This document shows, in pieces, positions 1 to 7,737 of a stretch of 10,493 nt of DNA (position 1 is its first letter; each line of letters starts with the position of its first letter). The DNA comes from Fen-999 sp964469455 (lineage in GTDB: Bacteria > Pseudomonadota > Gammaproteobacteria > Burkholderiales > Rhodocyclaceae). The stretch is from assembly GCA_964469455.1 (NCBI GenBank), contig CAYXZX010000092.1, forward strand, positions 1 through 10,493. The letters are read 5' to 3'. The position numbers and the translations under genes are program-made. The notes beneath the pieces are model-generated. The model made no database searches, was not told where the DNA came from, and was given only the letters and a program-made list of their open reading frames with translations.

Positions 1-1267
1 GTACATTGGTGAAGGCCGGCCACAAGGAGTGGCCATCGGGCCCGTCACCCACGGGTCGCCCCGGGATGCCGCCGAAGCCGATCTGGAACAACTGGTACCA
101 CTCGCCGTTGTCCGTGTAGCCCGAATACATGAGGTGAGGACTGTCGGAAAAGCCGGCGGCGTTGAGCGCTTCCGGCGCACCCTGACCAAGCACGGCGCCC
201 ATGATGTCAAAAATGCGGCCAAGCAGATGTGTGCGGCAGGACAGCGCCGCCGGTCGCCTGGGCTTGAGGATGCAACCCGCGGGAATGCGCACGTCGACGA
301 GTTCATAGAAGCCGTCGTTGAACAGGATTTGCGGGTCGAACAGGTTGATGAGGAAGGCACCGAAGAACATCTTGAACATTTCCTCGTTCAGGAGGAAATT
401 GACCGAACTCACCGATTGCGGATCGGTGCCCGAAAAATCGAAGATTGCCTTGTCGCCTTCCCGCCACATGGTACAGGCGATCTTGTACGGGCCCATGCCG
501 ACGCCGTCGTCGTCGATGTAGTCCTCGAAGGACTGCTTATTCTCGGGGATCACCATCTGGATGATCGCGCTCATGGCGCGACGGTTGCGGTCGAGCATGT
601 CACCCATCGCCGCGATGTAGCCATCGACGCCGAAGCGGGCGATGATTTCATGCACCCGCCGCTCCGCGAGCCTGAGCGCGGCGACGATGGCGTCGAAGTC
701 GGCCCGGTTCCAGTGCGGCATGCGGCAGTTGCGCAGCAAGAGGGCGTGCAGTTCCTGGTTCAATTCTCCCTTGCGGAAGATCTTGACCGGCGGAATCTGG
801 AGGCCTTCCTCGAAAATCTGCGCGGCATCGGTGGGCAGGCTGCCGGGCACCTTGCCGCCGATGTCGGTCATGTGCCCGAACATGGCCGCCCAGCTGACGA
901 TCCGGCCTTCGTGGTAGATGGGCATCATGGTCAGCCAGTCGTTCAAATGGCTGACCGCACCGTTGCAGGAATACGGATCGTTGGTGAGGAAAATGTCACC
1001 CTCCTCGATGGTGCCTTCATAGCCCTCGATGAAGCCATAGATGAAGGAGCCGAATTGGCCGACGATCATCTTGCCCTCCTGATTGGCGATCATGGGGAAG
1101 GCGTCGTGTTGTTCGCGGATGCCGGGCGACATTGCGGTGCGGAATAGCACGGCGTCCATTTCGGCGCGGGCATTGCGCAAGGCATTCTCGACGATGTCGA
1201 GCGTGATTGAATCGACCGCGACCGCAGCGAAGGGCATGTCATTGGTCTGGATGATCTTGGCGGGCAT
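1..1267 (-). CDS. hyuB: HyuB-type subunit (N-methylhydantoinase B / acetone carboxylase family), 3' end outside window
   Basis: This is the N-terminal 422 residues of a Hydantoinase_B-family protein. It is open to the left edge, so the C-terminus (usually 100 or more further residues) is missing. The partner subunit of HyuA in this family takes the ATP-activated (phosphorylated) intermediate; the members known are ketone carboxylases, hydantoinases, oxoprolinases and lactamases. Visible family motifs are FLTNDPYSCNGAVSHLNDW at residues 93-111 (the NDPY...G..HL.D block, with Asp and His as likely metal or active-site residues), MFGHMTDIGG at 129-138, IFDFSGTDPQ at 275-284 and ILKPRRPAAL at 333-342. 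The ATG at 1267 has a very strong ribosome site, AGGAGG at 1280-1275, 7 nt upstream, and follows the hyuA stop by 21 nt, so the two are surely co-translated. Family assignment is firm; the substrate is not known, and the symbol is a family name only. Confidence 0.93.
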   Translation of the reverse strand, partial: MPAKIIQTNDMPFAAVAVDSITLDIVENALRNARAEMDAVLFRTAMSPGIREQHDAFPMIANQEGKMIVGQFGSFIYGFIEGYEGTIEEGDIFLTNDPYSCNGAVSHLNDWLTMMPIYHEGRIVSWAAMFGHMTDIGGKVPGSLPTDAAQIFEEGLQIPPVKIFRKGELNQELHALLLRNCRMPHWNRADFDAIVAALRLAERRVHEIIARFGVDGYIAAMGDMLDRNRRAMSAIIQMVIPENKQSFEDYIDDDGVGMGPYKIACTMWREGDKAIFDFSGTDPQSVSSVNFLLNEEMFKMFFGAFLINLFDPQILFNDGFYELVDVRIPAGCILKPRRPAALSCRTHLLGRIFDIMGAVLGQGAPEALNAAGFSDSPHLMYSGYTDNGEWYQLFQIGFGGIPGRPVGDGPDGHSLWPAFTNV

Positions 1268-1288
1268 AGCTGGACCTCCTGGTACGGT

Positions 1289-2255
1289 TCAACTGTTGGG
1301 GCGAATGAGGATGTTGCCGACGTTATCCACTTCGCCGGTGTGGCCTGGCAGGATCAGGGTCGTCGTGTCCATCTGGCAGATCACCGCCGGACCGGGCACG
1401 AGGTTGCCTGGCCGCAGGCGGCTTCGGTCGAACAGATGTGCTTCGTGCCAGGCGCCATCGACGAAGATGCGGCTGCGGTCGAATTCCGCCGCGACGGGAT
1501 CGGCTCCGGCCGTTTCCATGCGCTCAGCGCGGATGAGGGTTTCCGGGCCTTGCACGATAGCGCGCAGGCTGACCAACTCATGGTCAGCCTCGAGCGCGAA
1601 GGTATAGAGTTGCGCATGGACTTCATCGAAACGGCGCCCAACGCCGGCCAGACCGTCTCGTTCGAATGCCGCCCGGTCCACATCGATGCTGAGTCGCATG
1701 CCCTGGCCTTGGTAGCGGACGTCCAGTTGGTAGGCAACCGTCAGCAAGTCAGCGGCCACACCTTCGGCCAGTAGCGTGCGCTGGGCGGTGGTTCGGAGTT
1801 CGTCGAGCGCGGTCAACACCTCCGCATCAGTGATTTCCGGGAAGCGGCGGATGAAGGTTCGCGAAGCCTCGTCCCTCAGGCGCGTGGTGGCGTCGCCATA
1901 GGCGCACAGAACCCCCGGACCGGGCGGGATGATCACGGGCCAGGCGCCGGTCAGCCGCCCGAGAGCATTGGCATGTAACGGACCGGCACCGCCAAAGCCG
2001 ACCAGAGCGAAATCGCGCGGATCGTGGCCCTGCTCGATGGAAACCAGGCGCAGCGCGCCGAACATATTCTCATTGACGATATCGATGATGCCTTCGGCGG
2101 CTTCCTCGACCGACCGGCCAAGGGTATCCGCGACCGTCTTCACCGCGCGCACCGCCAGTTCCCGGTCGATCATCATGTCGCCGCCCAGTCGTGCCGAAAC
2201 GGGCAGGTAGCCGAGCACGATGTTGGCATCGGTGACGGTCGGGCGTTCACCACCC
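1289..2255 (-). CDS. hyuA: HyuA-type ATP-dependent subunit, C-terminal part (same gene as 2356-3516, cut by assembly gap)
   Basis: This is the C-terminal part of the HyuA-family protein whose N-terminal part lies across the N run. In the merged numbering it covers residues 370-690 and ends in TGA at 1289. It carries the end of the central Hydantoinase_A domain (FALVGFGGAGPLHANALG, a glycine-rich block) and the PPGPGVLCAYGDATTRLRDE stretch, followed by the family's C-terminal domain ending NILIRPNS. Residues 370-387 are also encoded by the right-hand contig end. When the 55-base overlap is collapsed, the frame continues without a break into 2356-3516 and gives one 690-residue protein, a normal length for HyuA, slightly shorter than acetone carboxylase AcxA at about 717. 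It is therefore not an independent gene, and the GTG at 2218 is not a real start. hyuB follows 21 nt later. Confidence 0.93.
2201..2255. repeat. Left copy of 55-bp contig-end overlap
   Basis: These 55 bases are identical to 2356-2410, and the copies abut the N run on each side. They encode the same HyuA segment (residues 370-387, ERPTVTDANIVLGYLP). I read this as one genomic sequence present at both contig ends, not as a biological repeat. The length of 55 equals a commonly used assembler k-mer. Confidence 0.95.
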
Positions 2256-2355
2256 NNNNNNNNNNNNNNNNNNNNNNNNNNNNNNNNNNNNNNNNNNNNN
2301 NNNNNNNNNNNNNNNNNNNNNNNNNNNNNNNNNNNNNNNNNNNNNNNNNNNNNNN
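2256..2355. other. Assembly gap of exactly 100 N
   Basis: A run of 100 undetermined bases inside hyuA. The round size is the usual placeholder for a gap of unknown length. Because the flanking 55-mers are identical and in matching frame once merged, the true gap length is probably zero or negative. Confidence 0.98.
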
Positions 2356-2410
2356 GGGCAGGTAGCCGAGCACGATGTTGGCATCGGTGACGGTCGGGCG
2401 TTCACCACCC
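2356..2410. repeat. Right copy of 55-bp contig-end overlap
   Basis: Identical to 2201-2255. The offset between copies is 155 bases, which is 2 modulo 3. That is exactly the frame difference between the two hyuA halves, so collapsing the overlap restores one reading frame. Confidence 0.95.
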
Positions 2411-3516
2411 TTGCAGTAGGCGGCGGGACCCGGATCGGCGCCCGCGCTTTGCGGGCCGACGCGCAGCGCCTTGGTCAGTTCGGGTACGTAGGCAATTGAA
2501 CCGCCACCAGCACCGACGGTGCGGACATCAATCGATGGCGCCAGCACCGTCACGTCGGCCACGCGCGTTTCCCGGCGCGTCTGGGCGATGCCATTCTCGA
2601 TCAGCGCCACGTCCGTGGAGGTGCCACCCATGTCGAAGGTCAGCAGATTCTTGAAGCCCGATTGACGAGCGATCCATAGAGCACCGGTGACGCCGCCGGC
2701 GGGACCGCTCATCAAGAGTTGCACCGGATTGTCGCGCGCAGCGTCGACGGCGGCCAGGCCGCCATCCGAACGCAGCACCTGAAGTCTGGCACCCGGCATC
2801 TTCCGGTCGACGTCGGTCTGCAAGTTCCTGACGTAGCGCGAGACAACGGGACGAACGTAGGAATTGACCACTGTCGTTTCGGTCCGCTCGTACTCGCACA
2901 TTTCGGGAATGACTTCGCTGGAGATAGATACCGAAATGCCCGGCAAGACATCCTCGATGATGGCGCGTACCCGGCGTTCGTGATCACCGTTGGCGTAAGC
3001 GTTGATGAGCGAGACGGTCATCGCCTCGATACCGCTGTGCTTTAGTTCCGACAGGCTGGCACGCAGCGCCGATTCGTCGAGCGGCCGGACGATGCGACCG
3101 CGCGCATCGATGCGCTCGTCGGCCTCGACGGTCAGTTCGAGCGGAGCGAGCAGCGGCTTCTTTTTGTAGATCACCCAGCCGCCCAGTCCGCCCGGCACGT
3201 ACGAGCGGGCGATCTGCAGAACTTGCCGGTAGCCGTGGGTCGTAACCAGGCCGACTCGTGCGCCCTTGCCTTCCAGTACCGTGTTGGTGGCCACTGTAGT
3301 GCCGTGCATCACATGGGTGATGCCCGCCGGATCGATGCCGTGGCGATCGCACAGCTTGGCGATGCCGTTGAGTACGCCCACCGAGGAGTCGGCGGGCGTG
3401 GAGGGTACCTTGGCCGAATAAGTCTGGCCACTCCCCTGATCGATCAACAAGAGGTCGGTGAATGTGCCGCCGACGTCAACACCCAGACGATAGGTGGAAG
3501 GGGGGTGCGTAGGCAT
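2356..3516 (-). CDS. hyuA: HyuA-type ATP-dependent subunit (N-methylhydantoinase A / acetone carboxylase family), N-terminal part
   Basis: This part encodes residues 1-387 of a HyuA-family ATPase subunit. The family belongs to the actin/hexokinase-like ATP-binding fold and phosphorylates a carbonyl or amide oxygen; with HyuB it carboxylates ketones or opens cyclic amides. LGVDVGGTFTDLLLID (residues 11-26) is the phosphate-binding start of the Hydantoinase_A N-terminal domain, HGTTVATN lies at 71-78, and LTFDMGGTSTDVALI (292-306) is the second phosphate loop, followed by VGAGGGSIAYV (334-344). I chose the ATG at 3516 because GAGGAGA sits 8 nt upstream (3531-3525) and the protein then begins right before the first domain. 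The open frame reaches back to 3582, but that would overlap the CoA-transferase gene, which ends at 3536, 19 nt before this start. The length resembles hydantoinase or lactamase subunits as much as ketone carboxylases, so the reaction is left open. Confidence 0.94.
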
Positions 3517-3535
3517 CACTGGTTTCTCCTCATTG

Positions 3536-4738
3536 CTATTGAATGACCGAATTCTGGCGCAAGTGGTCCATGCGGGCATCATCGTAGCCTAGCACCGTGC
3601 GCAGAACGGTTTCGGTATGCTCGCCCAGCATCGGTGGTGCACCGGGGATCTCCCGCGAAGGGGCATCGCCTATCTTTACCGGGTTGCCGGGCATGCGAAC
3701 CACTTCCCCGTTTTGCAGGGGTACGTCGATCACCATGTTGCGTGCCAGAACCTGTGGGTCGCTGAGCGCTTGTGCGAAATCGTTGACCGGCGCGCACGGA
3801 ATGCGTGCCGCGCGCAACTTGGCGAGCCAGTTTTCGGCGGTGTCCTGAAGCAGTTCCTCCTGGATCACCGCGTCGATATGCTCGCGATCAGCGTAGCGCG
3901 ACGGCTGACTCAGGTACCGAGGTTCGCGCAGTTCCTCGCGCGGGATGACATCCCGGAATTTTTCGAAGAAGGCATCGCCGATGCAGGCGATGATGATGTG
4001 CCCGGTGCGCGTGCGGTAGGTGTTATACGGGACATGAACGAAATGGCTGTTGCCGATTCGCTCCGGAACCTTGCCCGACATCAGATACATTGTAGCCATG
4101 TAGTTGAGAAGGGATATCTGGGCGTCGAGCATCGAGATGTCCACGTGTCGGCCGTGCCCGGTGCGCTGCCGTTCGGCCAGCGCCGCCAGAACACCGATCA
4201 CCCCGAACACACCACCGCCGAGGTCGCCGATGGGGATGCCGGAACGTACCGGATCGCGGTCGGCAAAGCCGGTGATGGACATGCCGCCACCCATGCCCTG
4301 CACTACCTGGTCAAACGCGGGCTGGTTCGGTGCCGGGCCGGTTTCACCGAACCCCGATACCGAGCAGGTGATGATCCGCGGATTGATCGCGGCCAGCGAC
4401 GAGTGATCAATCTTCAGGCGCTGGGTGACGCCGACGCTGAAGTTGTCGAACACGATGTCGGCCTGTTTGACGAGGTCATAGAACACCTCGAGTCCGGTGT
4501 CGCTCTTGAGATCCACCGCCACGCTTTCCTTGCCCCGATTGAGTGTTAGGAAATAGGCGCCCATGCCGAGCCTGGAATACTCCGGGCTGCGCGCCAGCAG
4601 TGCGCGCGTGCCTTCACCCTGCCCGGGGGGCTCGACCTTGATGGTGCGGGCGCCGAGATCGGTCAGGATCATGGTGCCATAGGGTCCCGAGAGCATGTGC
4701 GTGAGATCGAGAACGACAATTCCTTCGAGTGGCTTCAT
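3536..4738 (-). CDS. CaiB/BaiF family (class III) CoA-transferase
   Basis: A 400-residue, complete class III CoA-transferase. These dimeric cytosolic enzymes move CoA between carboxylic acids through an aspartyl-CoA thioester, with relatives acting on formyl, carnitine, benzylsuccinate or bile acids. The N-terminus MKPLEGIVVLDLTHMLSGPY and the TDLGARTIKVEPPGQGEGTR block (26-45) are typical of the family. IPIGDLGGGVFG (168-179) contains the expected catalytic Asp172, and GRHVDISMLDAQ (196-207) is the family signature after it. Length fits the usual 390-410. It starts at the ATG at 4738, with only a weak purine-rich site upstream (GGAA). In the operon it lies 50 nt after the 75-residue ORF and 19 nt before hyuA, which suggests it activates the acid that the HyuAB enzyme or the dehydrogenase makes or consumes. 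The acyl substrate cannot be told from sequence. Confidence 0.94.
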   Translation of the reverse strand: MKPLEGIVVLDLTHMLSGPYGTMILTDLGARTIKVEPPGQGEGTRALLARSPEYSRLGMGAYFLTLNRGKESVAVDLKSDTGLEVFYDLVKQADIVFDNFSVGVTQRLKIDHSSLAAINPRIITCSVSGFGETGPAPNQPAFDQVVQGMGGGMSITGFADRDPVRSGIPIGDLGGGVFGVIGVLAALAERQRTGHGRHVDISMLDAQISLLNYMATMYLMSGKVPERIGNSHFVHVPYNTYRTRTGHIIIACIGDAFFEKFRDVIPREELREPRYLSQPSRYADREHIDAVIQEELLQDTAENWLAKLRAARIPCAPVNDFAQALSDPQVLARNMVIDVPLQNGEVVRMPGNPVKIGDAPSREIPGAPPMLGEHTETVLRTVLGYDDARMDHLRQNSVIQ

Positions 4739-4788
4739 GTGGCGCGGTTCCGATCGCTGTGGGCTTGGGGTGGGGTATCAAGAGTGGG

Positions 4789-5016
4789 TCAGGAAGGCTT
4801 GCCATCCGGCTTCTCGCGGGCAAACAAGGCACGCACGACCAGCCAGATGATCGATGGGCGCGCGCACAGCCGCGCCATCTGTATCGCTTCCCGCGGCGTG
4901 ATGATGGTCTGGCACGGCATCGTGCCGGCAAAACCGTTCATGACGATGTTGCCATCCTTGACCTCGGCATCCTCGATGCGCACGCCCATTTTTACTGACA
5001 CGGTGTTGACCCGCAT
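4789..5016 (-). CDS. Small conserved-looking hypothetical protein (75 aa)
   Basis: I do not recognise this 75-residue protein. The N-terminal 40 residues look beta-rich and mixed in charge (MRVNTVSVKMGVRIEDAEV...GNIVMNGFAGTMPC), while residues 40-68 form a probable helix with a hydrophobic patch, ARPSIIWLVVRALF, too short and too close to charges for a confident membrane span. There are two cysteines, at 35 and 51, and no recognisable metal motif. The ATG at 5016 lies 12 nt after the stop of the flavoprotein gene, with GAGG about 10 nt upstream, so it is probably translated together with that gene. The same strand, tight spacing and intact frame between two clear enzymes argue that it is real. 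It could be a small accessory subunit of the flavoprotein, but that is inference from position only. Confidence 0.6.
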   Translation of the reverse strand: MRVNTVSVKMGVRIEDAEVKDGNIVMNGFAGTMPCQTIITPREAIQMARLCARPSIIWLVVRALFAREKPDGKPS

Positions 5017-5028
5017 GGCGTTCAGGCC

Positions 5029-6534
5029 TCAATCCCAGGACTTCGCCCGCGCGATATTGCGGCCGGCGGCGCGGCCGGAGATGATCGCCTCGGTCAGATA
5101 GCTGCCATTCTGGTACAGGTCGGAGAACATCGATCCCAGTTCGCCGGCCTCATACAGCCGCGGGATCGCCGTGCCGGCCGGCGTCAGCACCTCGGACTCG
5201 ATGTTGCGTCTGGCGCCGCCGCTCGTGCAGACCACGGCGGGCACTATGCGGATCGCGTAATAGGGCGGCTGGGCGAGCGGTTGCAGGGTGATCGGATGGC
5301 GCCCGTAGCGAGCATCCTGGCCTTGGGCGCAGGCCTTGTTGTACTCATCGACCGTGGCCATCACCGCGGCCGGGTCTCGCCCCATCCGCTTGGCCAGCTC
5401 GGCAATGGAATCGGCCTTGAGGATGGTGCCGTTGGCGATCTCCGCCGCGTTGTCGTCGCTCCAGTCGAGTCCCTCGGCGGCGATGTTCCAGGTGAATGCC
5501 TTGGTCGCCAGGCAATTCATCGTGCGCGTCGTCTCGTCGAAGATCATGTGCACCGGCTGAACATGGATGTGCGGCGTATCCACCCAGTGGCCCCGGACCT
5601 TTTCCTTGTAGTGGGTCAGTTGCAATTCGGCGGTTTCGTTGTAGAAGCGCTGGTGATCGGCGGCGATTTCGATCCAGCTGAAGCTCTGCCAGAACAGCTG
5701 GCGCAGGTAAACCGTTTGCCTTCCTTCGAGCTTGAGACCGGGCCAGATGCCCCCCGACTGGCCGCGGTTGCGCAGATGCCAGAGCTCGGCGCCAGCCTTT
5801 TGCAGCATGCGCAAGCCGTCGCCGGTATTGCCAGGCGTGCCGAGCGGATACAGCGGCTCGTAACCGCAGTAGTCGCGCTGCATCTGGGCATCGGCTTCGT
5901 AGCCGCCGGTGGCGACCACGACGCCGCGCCGTGCCTTGATGGCGCTACGCTTGCCTTGATGTTCGACCATGGCGCCGAATACCTCCAGCGAATCCGGGTC
6001 CTGGATCAGGTCGATCACCGGCGTTTCGTAGAGCACGCGCACGGGCCGCCGGTCGATGTTGGTCTTGAAGGCAAGCCAGACCCCGGCAGGAATCGGCAGG
6101 ATGGTCGCCGTGTGGGCAACGGCTTCGCTGGCGCCCATTTCGGGAAACTCCAGGACCGCCTCCCGGTCGGTGAAGCCGGTGCCGTGGATATAGCGGGCGC
6201 CCGCCTCGGCGGCGCGTTCCTGGATCCAGGGCTCAAGGCGGGACATCTGCCGTGCCCATTCATCAAGCATTGCCTCGGGTACCGGGTTCGACTGATTCAT
6301 CCTGCGCTGATAGTCTTTCAGCGCCTCCGGATTCTTATTGATCAGGAGCGATTGTCCGGAGGCGCGGGTGTTGCCCCCCGCATAGCGTTCCGGCATCTTC
6401 TCGCAGATCAGCACCTGGGCCGACGGGTCCGTCGCCAGCGCCTCGATGGCGGCACAGGCGCCGGCGAGACCGAAACCAAGAATCAGGACATCGGTCTCGA
6501 AGTCCCAGCTTTTGATGGAAGCCAAACTAGCCAT
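5029..6534 (-). CDS. FAD-dependent dehydrogenase, fumarate reductase / 3-ketosteroid dehydrogenase-like (FAD_binding_2)
   Basis: A 501-residue flavoprotein of the FAD_binding_2 family, which includes fumarate and urocanate reductases, tricarballylate dehydrogenase and 3-ketosteroid delta-1-dehydrogenases. They add or remove hydrogens across a C-C bond next to a carbonyl or carboxylate. DVLILGFGLAGACAAIEAL (15-33) is the GxGxxG dinucleotide fold, ICEKMPERYAGGNTRASGQS (43-62) continues it, GVVVATGGYEAD (204-215) and PLGTPGNTGDGLRMLQKAGA (230-249) are standard FAD-contact blocks, and YEAGELGSMF...YQNGSYL (461-480) with SGRAAGRNIA (486-495) forms the C-terminal FAD site. There is no secretion signal and no haem motif, so it should be cytosolic and need an external electron acceptor. 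The start at 6534 is supported by AGGAA 7 nt upstream; an open frame runs on to 6972 but would overlap the preceding gene. The gap to that gene is 29 nt. Direction of reaction and substrate are unknown. Confidence 0.93.
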   Translation of the reverse strand: MASLASIKSWDFETDVLILGFGLAGACAAIEALATDPSAQVLICEKMPERYAGGNTRASGQSLLINKNPEALKDYQRRMNQSNPVPEAMLDEWARQMSRLEPWIQERAAEAGARYIHGTGFTDREAVLEFPEMGASEAVAHTATILPIPAGVWLAFKTNIDRRPVRVLYETPVIDLIQDPDSLEVFGAMVEHQGKRSAIKARRGVVVATGGYEADAQMQRDYCGYEPLYPLGTPGNTGDGLRMLQKAGAELWHLRNRGQSGGIWPGLKLEGRQTVYLRQLFWQSFSWIEIAADHQRFYNETAELQLTHYKEKVRGHWVDTPHIHVQPVHMIFDETTRTMNCLATKAFTWNIAAEGLDWSDDNAAEIANGTILKADSIAELAKRMGRDPAAVMATVDEYNKACAQGQDARYGRHPITLQPLAQPPYYAIRIVPAVVCTSGGARRNIESEVLTPAGTAIPRLYEAGELGSMFSDLYQNGSYLTEAIISGRAAGRNIARAKSWD

Positions 6535-6563
6535 GTCGGTTCCTCGCTCAAGGGATGTAAGGA

Positions 6564-7448
6564 CTAATTGCAATCGCGCGGCAATTTGCCGGCGGTCTTC
6601 AGTTTGGCGTAGTAACTCCAGCTGGTCTCGTTGGGCTGATAGTAGCTGTCGGGCGCCGTGACATAGCTTGGATGGTGCTTGCGGGTGTAGGCCTGGACCG
6701 GAGCCGGCAATTCGTCGAAGCTGGAATACTTGCGACCCTGGCCGCTGTAGATGAGATAACCGGGTGCCTGTCCCATCTTCATCCACGGCAACCATGGGCC
6801 GGTGCGGAACCACGCATAGTGCACGGGTGTGGAACGCGCTGTTTCCGATTCCAGGTCGGTCGTGTTGGCGAAGTAGATGAAGTGTTCCGAGGCGAGGTAG
6901 GTTGGCCCCGTGGATTCCTCGGGGTGCTCGGCGGGCTGCAAGACGTTCGGGTACGCCAGCGGAATATCCCACCGCAGCGAGGTGATTTCGCCGGTTTTCT
7001 GGAACACGGCAAGCGGTGCAGTCATATCCTTCCCGGGCGCCGGAAACTTGTTGCTCACGGGATCGTTGGCCACATGAACCACGCAGACCTTCTTTCCGGT
7101 CAGCGGATTAGTCCAGGCGTCGATGATTTCGCCGGTCTTCAAGTCCTGGTAATAGGAAACTTCGCGAGTGACCCACTCATAGCTGCCATCCGGCTTCGTG
7201 ATCAGTCGCCCGGCGTTGTAACCCTGCATGCGCAAGATCGGCAGGGGCTTGGCGCCCGGCTGTACCGCGAGGATAGTTACGTTCCAGTCCTTGAACACAG
7301 GCTTCCCGTCGAGGTCTCCGACTACACGAAGCATGGCCTTGTAGGCATCGGCCGGCTTTGCCAGATCGAGTGCTTCAACAGGAACCGCGGCAAACATGGC
7401 GGCCACGCCACTTAGTACGCGAAGGAATGATTGGGATGGATGTTTCAT
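6564..7448 (-). CDS. DUF1838 family protein with N-terminal signal peptide
   Basis: A 294-residue protein I assign to the DUF1838 family, whose function is not established. Typical features are WVTREVSYYQDLKTGEIID (92-110), then WTNPLTGKKVCVVHVANDPV (112-131), and the aromatic-rich YAWFRTGPWLPWMKMGQAPG (211-230) followed by YLIYSGQGRK. MKHPSQSFLRVLSGVAAMFAAVPVEA looks like a Sec signal peptide, with a likely cut after Ala26 (V-E-A), so the mature protein should be periplasmic. It lacks a lipobox and a twin-arginine motif. The ATG at 7448 has GGAAAG 5 nt upstream; the frame opens from 7487, but that would put 13 extra residues before the signal peptide. It is the first gene of the operon, 84 nt after the predicted sigma-54 start site. 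An exported protein heading a set of cytosolic enzymes hints at substrate handling or a first modification outside the cytosol, which is inference. Confidence 0.85.
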   Translation of the reverse strand: MKHPSQSFLRVLSGVAAMFAAVPVEALDLAKPADAYKAMLRVVGDLDGKPVFKDWNVTILAVQPGAKPLPILRMQGYNAGRLITKPDGSYEWVTREVSYYQDLKTGEIIDAWTNPLTGKKVCVVHVANDPVSNKFPAPGKDMTAPLAVFQKTGEITSLRWDIPLAYPNVLQPAEHPEESTGPTYLASEHFIYFANTTDLESETARSTPVHYAWFRTGPWLPWMKMGQAPGYLIYSGQGRKYSSFDELPAPVQAYTRKHHPSYVTAPDSYYQPNETSWSYYAKLKTAGKLPRDCN

Positions 7449-7542
7449 GGGCTTTCCGCGCTGAGGAGTGGTTGTTGTCCTGAACATGGTGGCGACGGGT
7501 TACCGGCGAACGTTTGCAGTACCAGTACATACCCGTAGGTTA

Positions 7543-7559
7543 AGCAATTTGCTTGCCAG
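7543..7559 (-). promoter_or_regulatory. Sigma-54-like (-24/-12) promoter of the catabolic operon
   Basis: On the minus strand the bases from 7559 read CTGGCAAGCAAATTGCT. This matches the sigma-54 consensus YTGGCACG-N4-TTGCW with the essential GG (7557-7556) and GC (7545-7544) in exactly the right spacing; the one clear deviation in the -24 core is A for C. The predicted start of transcription is near 7532, giving an 84-nt leader before the DUF1838 gene. It lies in an AT-richer stretch than its surroundings. Transcription would need a bacterial enhancer-binding protein; acetone carboxylase operons are known to use one (AcxR), which fits the hyuAB genes downstream. Confidence 0.55.
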
Positions 7560-7622
7560 ATTACGGAATGATATGAATTCACTTGGATTGATGGTCAAAA
7601 CGACTGAAATTATGTTAACCGG

Positions 7623-7656
7623 TGAAACGCAATGAAACGCTTTTTGATTGAAACGT
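7623..7656. promoter_or_regulatory. Three TGAAACG direct repeats, candidate upstream activator site
   Basis: TGAAACGC at 7623-7630, TGAAACGC at 7633-7640 and TGAAACGT at 7649-7656 on the plus strand. The first two are spaced by exactly 10 nt start to start, one helical turn, and the third follows 16 nt later. They lie about 91-124 nt upstream of the predicted sigma-54 start site, a usual place for an enhancer-binding protein. No regulator gene is present in the window to name the binder. Confidence 0.4.
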
Positions 7657-7737
7657 TCGAGGCCGAGCCGCATGGTCTGAAAGTATCGGAGCCCAGCCGC
7701 TACGCCTGATGGGGCTTGGCATGTTGGCTGTATTGGT

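Noticed and set aside
29..1147. Long plus-strand open frame opposite hyuB
   Set aside because: It is an antisense shadow: the minus strand encodes a clear HyuB with family motifs, and GC-rich third positions keep the opposite strand open.
2201..2410. True tandem duplication, or two hyuA genes, or a frameshifted pseudogene
   Set aside because: The identical copies touch the N run on both sides and the frame is restored exactly by merging, so a contig-end overlap explains everything.
3617..4549. 310-codon plus-strand frame opposite the CoA-transferase
   Set aside because: Composition typical of an antisense shadow, no domain seen; the minus strand carries the full CaiB signature.
5281..6567. 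428-codon plus-strand frame opposite the flavoprotein
   Set aside because: Antisense shadow of a well-supported FAD enzyme.
6535..6972. N-terminal extension of the flavoprotein (146 extra residues)
   Set aside because: The extension overlaps the DUF1838 gene out of frame, while a good ribosome site precedes the ATG at 6534, right before the dinucleotide fold.
7568..7598. Sigma-70 promoter on the minus strand (TTGACC, TATCAT)
   Set aside because: Both hexamers match 5 of 6, but the 19-nt spacer is too long; kept only as an alternative to the better-spaced -24/-12 element.
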